A DNA stretch of 5,077 nt. It comes from an uncultured Rhodospirillaceae bacterium (GTDB lineage: Bacteria; Pseudomonadota; Alphaproteobacteria; Thalassobaculales; Thalassobaculaceae). The position numbers were made by a program, and so were the translations under genes. The notes under the pieces were generated by a model. That model was not told the origin of the DNA. It did not search any database and saw only the letters and a program-made list of their open reading frames with translations. Where the stretch lies: the NCBI GenBank assembly GCA_937891725.1, contig CALAHL010000526.1, positions 1 to 5,077 of the forward strand, in the 5' to 3' direction. Below, piece after piece: positions 1 to 5,077 of this stretch. Positions within the stretch are counted from its first letter, which is position 1, and each line of letters begins with the position of its first letter.

Positions 1-2
1 GA

Positions 3-503
3 CGCCGTCTGGCCCAGAGGCTCGGGGTGTCTTTCGTCGATGCCGACACCGAAATCGAACTCGCGGCGGGGCGCACGATCCCCGAGATCTTCGAGGATCT
101 GGGCGAGCCCGCGTTCCGGGACGGCGAACGACGGGTGATCCGACGCTTGCTGACCGATGATCCACCGCATGTTCTGGCGACCGGCGGAGGGGCGTTCATG
201 GCGCCGGATACCCGTGCTCTGATCAAGGAGCGCGGGCACTCGGTCTGGCTGAACGCGGATCTTGATGTCCTGTTCGAACGGGTCTCCCGGCGCAGCAACC
301 GGCCGCTTTTGAAGACCTCCGATCCCAAGGCCACCCTGGCGGCCTTGATGGAGGAGCGGTCGCCGGTCTATGCGGAGGCCGATCTGTCTGTCAGAACAGC
401 CCGCGCGCCGATCGAGGTCACGGTCGATATGGTCTATCAGGCTTTGTGCCAGTATCTCGCGGAGTCGCCAAGCGATGTCGATGCGCGCACCGGCACGCGA
501 TAG
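3..503 (+). CDS. aroK: Shikimate kinase, 5'-truncated by window edge
   Basis: Shikimate kinase transfers phosphate from ATP to the 3-hydroxyl of shikimate (step 5 of the chorismate pathway, cytoplasm). The reading frame is already open at base 3 (RRLAQRLGVSFVDADTEIE...), so the GTG at 27 is an internal valine and not the start. About 30 N-terminal residues, including the Walker A P-loop, lie outside the window. In the 166 visible residues the shikimate-site DADTEIE (13-19) is present, followed by FRDGE (38-42; the Arg binds shikimate), the GGG triplet of the ATGGGAF motif (61-63), the LID-region NRPLL (99-103; its Arg contacts ATP) and the C-terminal RSPVYAEAD (Arg 119). All expected residues downstream of the P-loop are intact, so the gene looks functional. 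It stops at TAG 501-503, and aroB follows after 40 nt on the same strand, a classic pairing in proteobacteria. Confidence 0.95.
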   Translation, partial: RRLAQRLGVSFVDADTEIELAAGRTIPEIFEDLGEPAFRDGERRVIRRLLTDDPPHVLATGGGAFMAPDTRALIKERGHSVWLNADLDVLFERVSRRSNRPLLKTSDPKATLAALMEERSPVYAEADLSVRTARAPIEVTVDMVYQALCQYLAESPSDVDARTGTR

Positions 504-543
504 GGTGCGGCACAAGCATCATCCAGAGGACATGCCGAAACTC

Positions 544-1686
544 ATGACAGCAAACGAGACGGTGGAGCGGGTCAAGGTTGACCTTGCGGATCGCGCCTAT
601 GAGATCCTCGTGGGGCCGGGCCTGATCGATGGGGCCGGCGCGGCTCTTTCTGATCTGGTGGCGGGCCGGCAGGTGGTCGTGATCGTGGACCAGGCCCTGG
701 TGGCCTTGGGGCATCTGGACCGCCTGAAATCCTCACTCGCTCCGGTTGCGCGCAGCCTGCATCACATTCTGGTCGACTCCGGCGAGGGAGCGAAGTCCTT
801 CGGGTCGTTCGAGCGGGTGATGGGGGAGTTGCTGTCGCTCGGGATCGACCGCCGGACCCTGATCGTCGCGTTCGGCGGCGGCATCGCCGGGGATCTTGCC
901 GGGTTCGTGGCGGCCTCCGCCTTGCGCGGTCTGGATTTCGTGCAGATCCCCACCACGCTTCTGTCCCAGGTCGACAGCTCGGTCGGGGGGAAGACCGGGA
1001 TCAATACCCGCCACGGCAAGAATTTGGTCGGCGCCTTTCATCAGCCCAAGCGGGTGCTGATCGATACCGGGGTTCTGGACACCCTGCCGCGTCGGGAACT
1101 GCTGGCCGGTTATGCCGAGGTGGTGAAATACGGTGCCATCGGCGATCTCGATTTCTTCGAATGGCTTGAGGCGCACGGGCGCGCCCTGCTGGACGGGGAC
1201 GTCGCCGCCCGGCGCGAGGCGATCGTGCGCTCCTGCGCCGCGAAAGCGGCTGTCGTGATCGCCGACGAGCGGGAGAGCAGCGGACGCCGCGCGCTCCTGA
1301 ATTTCGGCCATACCTTCGGCCACGCTTTGGAGGCGATGGCGGGTTATGACGGCTCCCTGGTTCATGGCGAGGGTGTGGCGGTCGGGATGTCGATTGCGGC
1401 GCGCTATTCCGCGAAACTGGGTCTGTGTTCGGGTCAGGATGCCGAACGGCTGGTCGCGCATTTGCGGGCTGTTGAACTGCCGACTGAGCTGGACGACGTG
1501 AATCCGGACCGAAGCTGGGGCGCGGATGCGTTGATGGGCCACATGACCAAGGACAAGAAAGTTCAGGACGGCCGCATCGTGTTCGTGCTCTTGGAAGCGC
1601 TGGGCCGGGCGGTGGTCAAGAGAGACGCCGATCCGGTGCTGGCGCGCCGGATGCTGGACCGGTCGGTCACAGCAGATGTGGCATGA
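544..1686 (+). CDS. aroB: 3-dehydroquinate synthase
   Basis: Converts DAHP to 3-dehydroquinate, step 2 of the shikimate pathway; the family uses NAD+ and a divalent metal (Zn/Co) in the cytoplasm. The 380-residue product fits the usual 360-390. Visible motifs are the NAD-binding GGGIAGDLAGF (111-121), IPTTLLSQVDSSVGGKTGIN (135-154), KNLVGAFHQP (159-168), and three probable metal ligands: Glu192 in AEVVKYG, His256 in NFGHTFGHALE and His274 in HGEG. Start choice is uncertain. AGAGGA at 525-530 is only 1 nt from ATG 532 and 13 nt from ATG 544; a GTG at 505 is also in frame. I prefer ATG 544 (MTANETVERVKVDL) because the conserved domain begins just after it; ATG 532 would add MPKL. The frame stays open further upstream only as overlap with aroK. 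It is 9 nt from the next gene, so cotranscription is likely. Confidence 0.96.
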   Translation: MTANETVERVKVDLADRAYEILVGPGLIDGAGAALSDLVAGRQVVVIVDQALVALGHLDRLKSSLAPVARSLHHILVDSGEGAKSFGSFERVMGELLSLGIDRRTLIVAFGGGIAGDLAGFVAASALRGLDFVQIPTTLLSQVDSSVGGKTGINTRHGKNLVGAFHQPKRVLIDTGVLDTLPRRELLAGYAEVVKYGAIGDLDFFEWLEAHGRALLDGDVAARREAIVRSCAAKAAVVIADERESSGRRALLNFGHTFGHALEAMAGYDGSLVHGEGVAVGMSIAARYSAKLGLCSGQDAERLVAHLRAVELPTELDDVNPDRSWGADALMGHMTKDKKVQDGRIVFVLLEALGRAVVKRDADPVLARRMLDRSVTADVA

Positions 1687-1695
1687 AACGGACGG

Positions 1696-2991
1696 ATGAT
1701 GGACCTCGACTTTGACCTTTTGCTGACCGGCGGCGCGATCCTCATCTTGATCGTGCTCTCCGGCTTTTTCTCCGGCTCGGAGACGGCCCTGACCGCCACG
1801 CGAGAGGCGCGGCTCTCGCAGCAGGCCCGCAAGGGCAGCCGCGCGGCCCAGATCGTGATCGATCTCAAGCACAGCAGTGACACGCTGATTGGCGCCATCC
1901 TGATCGGCAACAACATCGTCAACATCTTCGCCTCCGCACTCGCGACCAGCGCGCTCATCCGGATCTTCGGAGAGAGCGGGGTGGTGTATGCCACCATCGG
2001 CATGACGGTCCTGGTGGTGATTTTCGCCGAGGTCTTGCCGAAGACGGTCGCGATCAACAACCCGGACCGGGTGGCACTGGGCGTGGCGCCGCTGGTCCGG
2101 TTCGTGGTTCTGGTGCTCAGCCCCTTCACGGCGGCGGTTCAATTCGTGGTCCGCGCGGTTTTGCGCCCGTTCGGGGTTCGGGCCGAAGCCGGCCTGGGCC
2201 ATGACGAACGCGAAGAGGAATTGCGCGGCCTGATCGAGATGCACTCGGGCGCCGGCAAGGAAGTCGACCACGAACGGGCAATGCTGCGGAGCATCCTTGA
2301 TCTCGGGGATGTCGAGGTGGCAGATATCATGAGCCACCGGCGCAATGTGCGCATGCTGGATGCGGATCAGCCGCTCGAGAACCTGTCGGACGAGGCGCTG
2401 GACAGCCAGTTCTCGCGCCTGCCGCTGTATCGGGGCGATCAGGACAACATTGTAGGGATCCTGCATGTGAAAGTCTTGCTGCGGGCGATCCGGGCCCATG
2501 GCGGCAAGACTCCGGAGGATCTGGACATCGTGGCCGCGGCCTCGCCGCCCTGGTTCATCCCGGACACCACCACCTTGCTGGATCAGTTGCAGAGCTTCCG
2601 GGAACGGCGTGAGCATTTTGCCGTGGTGATCGACGAGTACGGCAGCTTCATGGGGGTGGTGACCCTGGAAGACATTCTCGAGGAAATCGTCGGCGATATT
2701 CTCGACGAGCATGACGTGCAGTTCGCCGGTGTGCGTCCGCAACCCGACGGCTCCTATCTGGTGAACGGAACCGTGACCATCCGGGACCTCAATCGGGAGT
2801 TCGAATGGAACCTGCCCGACGAGGAAGCGGCGACCATCGCGGGGCTGGTGCTGCACGAAGCCCGGCGGATTCCGGATGTCGGCCAAGAGTTCTCGTTCCA
2901 CGGATTCAGATTCCGGATCCTGCGCCGCCAGCGCAACCAGATCACGCTTCTGCGGCTCACCGCCCTGGCGCCGGTCGCCGACGGCGGTTAG
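1696..2991 (+). CDS. HlyC/CorC family membrane protein (DUF21-CBS-CBS-CorC_HlyC)
   Basis: Inner-membrane protein of the CNNM/CorC superfamily, whose members are linked to Mg2+/Co2+ export and are often annotated 'hemolysin'; the substrate here is unproven. The 431 residues show the standard order. An N-terminal DUF21/CNNM membrane domain (about 8-165) has hydrophobic segments near 9-25, 64-88, 97-115 and 130-153, with family motifs SGFFSGSET (22-30), IGNNIVNI (70-77) and EVLPKT (112-117). Two CBS domains follow (about 205-265, beginning VADIMSHRRNV, and about 285-335, with FAVVIDEYGSFMGVVTLEDILEEIVGDI), then a C-terminal CorC_HlyC domain (about 343-425, ending in ITLLRL). CBS pairs commonly bind adenine nucleotides. 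Two adjacent ATGs (1696, 1699) can serve as the start; the only SD-like sequence is a weak GGA at 1690-1692. The short gap from aroB suggests translational coupling and one transcript. Nothing looks broken. Confidence 0.93.
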   Translation: MMDLDFDLLLTGGAILILIVLSGFFSGSETALTATREARLSQQARKGSRAAQIVIDLKHSSDTLIGAILIGNNIVNIFASALATSALIRIFGESGVVYATIGMTVLVVIFAEVLPKTVAINNPDRVALGVAPLVRFVVLVLSPFTAAVQFVVRAVLRPFGVRAEAGLGHDEREEELRGLIEMHSGAGKEVDHERAMLRSILDLGDVEVADIMSHRRNVRMLDADQPLENLSDEALDSQFSRLPLYRGDQDNIVGILHVKVLLRAIRAHGGKTPEDLDIVAAASPPWFIPDTTTLLDQLQSFRERREHFAVVIDEYGSFMGVVTLEDILEEIVGDILDEHDVQFAGVRPQPDGSYLVNGTVTIRDLNREFEWNLPDEEAATIAGLVLHEARRIPDVGQEFSFHGFRFRILRRQRNQITLLRLTALAPVADGG

Positions 2992-3030
2992 CGCCCCATC
3001 TCTAAAAGACCATATCCCCCAAGAAACCCT

Positions 3031-3035
3031 GGGAG
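3031..3035 (+). promoter_or_regulatory. Ribosome binding site of the DUF2889 gene
   Basis: GGGAG lies 6 nt upstream of ATG 3042 and fixes that start over any upstream in-frame codon. A short CCCA (3018-3021) could pair with TGGG (3030-3033) across this site, but four base pairs is too weak to claim regulation. Confidence 0.6.
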
Positions 3036-3041
3036 ACTGCA

Positions 3042-3653
3042 ATGCCCGTCCTGACACCCCCGGTGGACCGAGAGCTCGTCCACGACCGCACGATCGTGTG
3101 TCGCGGCTGGCGCCGATCGGACGGCAACTGGGACATCGAGGGCCATCTGGTTGACACCAAGACCTACGGTTTCCCAAATGAGTTCCGGGGCCAGGTCCAG
3201 GCGGGTGAGCCGATCCATGACATGTGGCTCCGGCTGACGATTGATGCGGACATGACCATCGTCGGCTCGGAGGCGGCAACCGCGGCGGGTCCGTTCCCGA
3301 TCTGCCCGGACGTCAACCCGAATTTTGAGCGGCTGATCGGCTTGCAGATCGGGCCGGGCTGGCGGCGGGCGATCCGGGAGCGTCTCGGTGGGGTTGAAGG
3401 GTGCACCCATTTGGTCGAGTTGCTGGGACCGCTGGCGACCACGGCCTACCAAACGATCTATGGCGAGAAAGCCCGCGTGCGGCGCGAGGCGGAGGCGCGA
3501 GGGGAAACCGCGCCATCACCCGATGGCCCTGAGACCGACGGCAGCGGCAAGCGGCCGCGGCCCCGTTTGCTGAACTCGTGCCACGCGTTTTCCGATACCG
3601 GCCCGGTGGTCGCGAAACTGTTTCCGGATTGGTATCAGGGACCGGAAAGCTAA
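3042..3653 (+). CDS. DUF2889 domain-containing protein
   Basis: A 203-residue soluble protein of unknown function. I recognise the DUF2889 pattern: HDRTIVCRGWRRSDGNWDIEGHLVDTK (14-40), a central GPGWRRAIRERLGGVEGCTHLVELLGPLATTAYQT (104-138) and a C-terminal RPRPRLLNSCHAFSDTGPVVAKLFPDWY (171-198) end block. Between the last two blocks is a charged, Pro/Glu-rich, probably flexible linker (about 142-170). No signal peptide or membrane segment is visible. Cys88, Cys121-x-His123 and Cys180-His181 sit in or near the conserved blocks and could form a metal or catalytic site, but that is inference only. ATG 3042 is supported by GGGAG at 3031-3035 with 6-nt spacing. It lies 50 nt after the DUF21/CBS gene and is the last gene of the plus-strand run; the next gene is convergent. 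No specific substrate or pathway can be assigned. Confidence 0.85.
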   Translation: MPVLTPPVDRELVHDRTIVCRGWRRSDGNWDIEGHLVDTKTYGFPNEFRGQVQAGEPIHDMWLRLTIDADMTIVGSEAATAAGPFPICPDVNPNFERLIGLQIGPGWRRAIRERLGGVEGCTHLVELLGPLATTAYQTIYGEKARVRREAEARGETAPSPDGPETDGSGKRPRPRLLNSCHAFSDTGPVVAKLFPDWYQGPES

Positions 3654-3655
3654 AT

Positions 3656-3679
3656 GTCACGCACCAGACTCGGCGTGGC
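3656..3679. terminator. Weak hairpin in the convergent 3' gap, possible terminator
   Basis: GTCACGC (3656-3662) can pair with GCGTGGC (3673-3679), a 7-bp stem with one G-U pair and a 10-nt loop, starting 3 nt after the DUF2889 stop codon. On the plus strand the nearest T-run (3697-3700) is about 17 nt away, so it is a poor intrinsic terminator. Read on the minus strand it is followed by ATTTAGCTTT. Its place between convergent genes fits a transcription-end role, but the structure is marginal. Confidence 0.25.
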
Positions 3680-3722
3680 CGCCCGGGTCCGATTGATTTT
3701 GACGATCTCTATCTGAAACAAG

Positions 3723-3749
3723 AAAAACTAGGGCACCGTCAGTCCGGCG
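3723..3749 (-). terminator. Candidate intrinsic terminator of the RHH gene
   Basis: Read on the minus strand, CGCCG (3749-3745) can pair with CGGTG (3738-3734) around a 6-nt loop that contains the RHH stop codon. Six nt later comes TTTTT (3727-3723) and then a further T-rich stretch. The order stem, short spacer, T-tract is right for a rho-independent terminator. However, the stem is only 5 bp with one G-U pair and the spacer is longer than ideal. Confidence 0.35.
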
Positions 3750-4131
3750 GAGCTTCCTGGCTGTCGGCGTCTCGGCCTGCAACCACCTTCTCCAACACCC
3801 ATAGGGCCAACGAGGCGCCCTTCAGCTGGCTGGTCTTTCTCGGAACGCCGTCGCTATTCTCGGGCGGGCGCCGTTCGTACTGCCAGACCAGCCGTCGGAA
3901 ATAGGCAATGATGAAGACGCGGGTGGCCGATGTCAGCCCGACCGTCACCGCAAGATCGGTGCGCTTCTTGTCGATCTGCGTGCACAAATTGTTGATGGTG
4001 ACGCCCTCTCGGGCGGCGATTTGCTCAATCGCATTCCACATTTGCGGTTCGAGGCGCATGGAGGTGCGCTTGTTCCCAACCGTGACATTTCGGCTTTCGA
4101 GTATCGAGATATGTGCCTGCTGGGGTGTCAA
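3739..4131 (-). CDS. Ribbon-helix-helix domain protein (probable DNA-binding regulator)
   Basis: Recognised as the alphaproteobacterial RHH_4-type ribbon-helix-helix family. The core reads SRNVTVGNKRTSMRLEPQMW (beta strand, then start of helix), IEQIAAREG, TINNLCTQIDKKR and a third helix SATRVFIIAYFRRLVW. Such proteins dimerise, and the paired strands usually enter the DNA major groove. After the core comes a polar linker and a second short hydrophobic helix-like segment (GASLALWVLEKVVAG), then an acidic tail; this extension is unusual for a family that is often only 80-100 residues. Start is uncertain. TTG 4131 (130 residues) has GAGGA at 4140-4136 with 4-nt spacing and is my choice. GTG 4134, GTG 4167 and TTG 4218 (159 residues, no SD) are also in frame, and the extra N-terminal codons use fewer G/C third positions than the domain. 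The gene converges on the DUF2889 gene and follows bolA by about 170 nt on the same strand. Its target is unknown; autoregulation through the AT-rich palindromes upstream is plausible. Confidence 0.78.
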   Translation of the reverse strand: MTPQQAHISILESRNVTVGNKRTSMRLEPQMWNAIEQIAAREGVTINNLCTQIDKKRTDLAVTVGLTSATRVFIIAYFRRLVWQYERRPPENSDGVPRKTSQLKGASLALWVLEKVVAGRDADSQEAPPD

Positions 4132-4135
4132 CACG

Positions 4136-4140
4136 TCCTC
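4136..4140 (-). promoter_or_regulatory. Possible ribosome binding site deciding the RHH start
   Basis: GAGGA on the minus strand lies 4 nt before TTG 4131 and 1 nt before GTG 4134. It is the only convincing Shine-Dalgarno match near any in-frame start of the RHH gene, and is the reason for preferring the shorter protein over the TTG at 4218. Confidence 0.4.
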
Positions 4141-4232
4141 AGTGCTCCGCTGCCAGGCGGGTGCCACAACCTTGACACCCGTTCCAATAGCAATGCCACT
4201 ATTCGAGGTTGTTCGCAACCATGTAAGGTTTA

Positions 4233-4253
4233 TTTTATCATAAAACTATTTTA
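4233..4253. promoter_or_regulatory. Overlapping AT palindromes with -10-like element upstream of the RHH gene
   Basis: Two perfect inverted repeats overlap. TTTTAT-C-ATAAAA spans 4233-4245 and TAAAA-CTA-TTTTA spans 4241-4253. The first contains, on the minus strand, TATGAT (4242-4237), a close match to a sigma-70 -10 hexamer pointing toward the RHH gene; no good -35 is seen about 17 nt before it. The block stands out as very AT-rich in GC-rich surroundings. Most likely it is the RHH gene's promoter region, and the palindromes could be an operator. A role as a short transcription-end hairpin after bolA is less likely because the stems contain only A-T pairs. Confidence 0.4.
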
Positions 4254-4300
4254 AGTTGCGGGTCTCGATTGCCAGCTCCGATGTTCAACCCTTTGACCGA

Positions 4301-4576
4301 TTAACGGGATTGCTCATCCGGCGTCTTCAACTCGAGGGCCAATGCATGCACGCGGGTGGCCAATTCCTCCTGCAGGGCGGCGTGCACCAAACGATGGCGT
4401 TCCACGCGAGATTTTCCCGTAAATAGATCGGATATCACGCGAACCCGGAAATGTGTCTCGCCTCCCGGCTGCCAGCCCGAATGTCCCGCGTGTTTGTGCG
4501 ACTCGTCCTCGATTTCCAGCCGGGAGGGGGTGAGAGCGGCGGTCAGTTTGGACTTTATGGACTCGGCGACCGTCAT
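4301..4576 (-). CDS. bolA: BolA family protein
   Basis: BolA-type proteins pair with monothiol glutaredoxins, share an Fe-S cluster with them and act in iron-sulfur handling; E. coli BolA also binds DNA. The 91-residue product has the class II KH-like layout: helix MTVAESIKSKLTAAL, ESHKHAGHSG (25-34; the variable loop carries His and no Cys, as in the His-type BolAs), then ETHFRVRVISDLFTGKSRVERHRLVHAAL (40-68) with the near-invariant His61 (RHR), and the closing VHALALELKTPDE (76-88). The start is ATG 4576, supported by AGAAGG at 4590-4585 with 8-nt spacing; the frame extends 12 codons further to ATA/ATG-like codons but the BolA fold begins here. It is divergent from the J-domain-type gene, an arrangement known in alphaproteobacteria. 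No key residue is missing. Confidence 0.93.
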   Translation of the reverse strand: MTVAESIKSKLTAALTPSRLEIEDESHKHAGHSGWQPGGETHFRVRVISDLFTGKSRVERHRLVHAALQEELATRVHALALELKTPDEQSR

Positions 4577-4584
4577 GTTTGAGA

Positions 4585-4590
4585 CCTTCT
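4585..4590 (-). promoter_or_regulatory. bolA: Ribosome binding site of bolA
   Basis: AGAAGG on the minus strand, 8 nt before ATG 4576. It supports the 91-residue start over the longer 103-residue reading that begins at 4612. Confidence 0.55.
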
Positions 4591-4624
4591 CGGTTGGTTC
4601 ATGTGGGATCACTCCGTAAGCACT

Positions 4625-4630
4625 GTTATA
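4625..4630 (-). promoter_or_regulatory. Possible -10 element of bolA
   Basis: TATAAC on the minus strand, about 50 nt upstream of the bolA start codon, is a good -10 match in a GC-rich region. No convincing -35 hexamer lies 16-18 nt upstream (around GTCCGC), so this is a candidate only. It is the best promoter-like sequence in the divergent bolA / J-domain-type intergenic region. Confidence 0.33.
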
Positions 4631-4707
4631 TCCGGAAATCCGACATTGCGGACCCTGACCTTCGGTTAAAGTGGCTGCGCGGTGCGATCAGAACTGTGTC
4701 GATCGGA

Positions 4708-4726
4708 CCTCTGGACAAACCGGAGG
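4708..4726. other. Hairpin in the bolA / J-domain-type intergenic region
   Basis: CCTCTGG (4708-4714) pairs with CCGGAGG (4720-4726) around ACAAA, a 7-bp GC-rich stem with one G-U pair. There is no T-tract on either side, so it is not an intrinsic terminator. It may lie in the 5' leader of the plus-strand gene. The rest of this 291-nt region (4577-4867) shows no gene I can support and no recognisable riboswitch. Confidence 0.3.
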
Positions 4727-4867
4727 CCGCAGTTAGGTTGAGAGCCGAGATGTGGACAGTGAGCCGTTGCGGCGCAAGCTGGCCCGTTTGGGGATCGAGG
4801 TTCGGTGCGGTGATCGACGCCGGTCCGGGACTTTGAGCCGATTAAGTCGAGCGAGGGCCGCCGTCAG

Positions 4868-5077
4868 ATGCGCAAGACCAGCACAAAGCCAATTGATCCG
4901 CCGAACTACAAACCGGAACGGGCAATCCGCAGGTGCGATGCGCCGAAATGCGCGGCGGAAGGGGAATTCCGCGCGCCCAAGAGCCGAAATACGCTCAACG
5001 ATTATTTCTGGTTCTGCCTTGAACATGTGCGGGAATATAACAAGTCCTGGAACTACTACGCGGATATTAGTGAGGAT
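4868..5077 (+). CDS. J-domain-type protein, N-terminal part, cut by window edge
   Basis: An open frame of 70 codons from ATG 4868 runs to the last base without a stop. GAGGG at 4853-4857 gives a 10-nt spaced Shine-Dalgarno. The peptide (MRKTSTKPIDPPNYKPERAI...) has the conserved-looking core RRCDAPKCAAEGEFRAPKSRNTLNDYFWFCLEHVREYNKSWNYYA. From memory of the family this matches the N-terminal region that precedes the J domain in alphaproteobacterial 'DnaJ domain-containing' proteins encoded beside bolA. The J domain itself, with its HPD motif, would be beyond the window. Cys23-x4-Cys28 and Cys50-x2-His53 look like a small zinc-binding site. The role would be an Hsp70 co-chaperone, inferred from family and neighbour. 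In several alphaproteobacteria cobS/cobT follow this gene, which cannot be seen here. Confidence 0.8.
   Translation, partial: MRKTSTKPIDPPNYKPERAIRRCDAPKCAAEGEFRAPKSRNTLNDYFWFCLEHVREYNKSWNYYADISED

Noticed and set aside
27..29. GTG as the aroK start codon.
   Set aside because: The frame is open to the window edge and the residues before it (RRLAQRLG) match the family, so the gene begins upstream of the window.
370..543. N-terminal extension of aroB overlapping aroK.
   Set aside because: The sequence here codes for the aroK C-terminus in another frame. The extension is Arg/Ser-rich and unlike AroB, and family length fits a start at 544 or 532.
733..3279. An 848-residue open frame on the minus strand, antisense to aroB and the DUF21/CBS gene.
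   Set aside because: It is fully opposite two well-recognised genes, is rich in Arg/His/Gln/Pro/Asp as expected for an antisense frame in GC-rich DNA, and shows no recognisable domain. Stop codons are simply rare in this frame.
3578..3904. A 108-codon plus-strand frame overlapping the DUF2889 3' end and the RHH 3' end.
   Set aside because: It lies out of frame inside one recognised gene and antisense to another, with no domain pattern.
4172..4200. Plus-strand TTGACA as a promoter -35.
   Set aside because: The hexamer is perfect but the position about 17 nt downstream (GCCACT) is not a -10, and no plus-strand gene follows.
3908..4254. Two plus-strand frames (3908-4243 and 4021-4254).
   Set aside because: Both are antisense to the RHH gene, whose protein has a clear domain. 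They lack good ribosome binding sites and family features.
4579..4836. An 85-codon plus-strand frame between bolA and the J-domain-type gene.
   Set aside because: It begins at a TTG without a Shine-Dalgarno, overlaps the bolA start region, has no recognisable motif, and occupies the expected divergent promoter region.
4733..5026. A 97-codon minus-strand frame.
   Set aside because: It is antisense to the J-domain-type fragment, which has a convincing family pattern; this is a shadow.

Overview
The window is GC-rich chromosomal DNA. Its gene families and their arrangement point to an alphaproteobacterium, probably of the Rhodospirillales type. The two clues are aroK-aroB followed by a DUF21/CBS membrane protein and a DUF2889 protein, and bolA divergent from a J-domain-type gene. 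The assignment rests on recognising protein families and gene order, not on a database search. No tRNA, rRNA, CRISPR array, insertion sequence or phage gene is visible.

Left part (1-3653, plus strand): a compact run of four co-directional genes. They are the 3' part of shikimate kinase (aroK, cut by the window edge), 3-dehydroquinate synthase (aroB), a HlyC/CorC-type membrane protein (DUF21 + two CBS domains + CorC_HlyC domain), and a soluble DUF2889 protein. Gaps of 40, 9 and 50 nt suggest one transcript. AroB and AroK catalyse steps 2 and 5 of the shikimate pathway to chorismate. The last two genes have no evident link to that pathway and probably just share transcription.

Middle (3654-4300): a convergent, somewhat less GC-rich stretch. 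It holds one minus-strand gene for a ribbon-helix-helix DNA-binding protein. A weak terminator-like hairpin plus T-tract lies at its 3' end. Upstream is a conspicuous AT-rich block of two overlapping perfect palindromes that includes a good -10-like hexamer, a candidate site for (auto)regulation.

Right part (4301-5077): bolA on the minus strand, then a 291-nt divergent intergenic region with a -10-like element and a stable-looking hairpin. After it comes the first 70 codons of a plus-strand gene that runs off the window. That fragment carries a Cys/His cluster and resembles the N-terminal region of the alphaproteobacterial J-domain proteins found beside bolA.

No clearly new multi-gene system is present. 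The items most worth a second look are the RHH gene with its palindromic AT-rich upstream region, the putative zinc-binding head of the truncated J-domain-type protein, and the conserved but uncharacterised DUF2889 protein.
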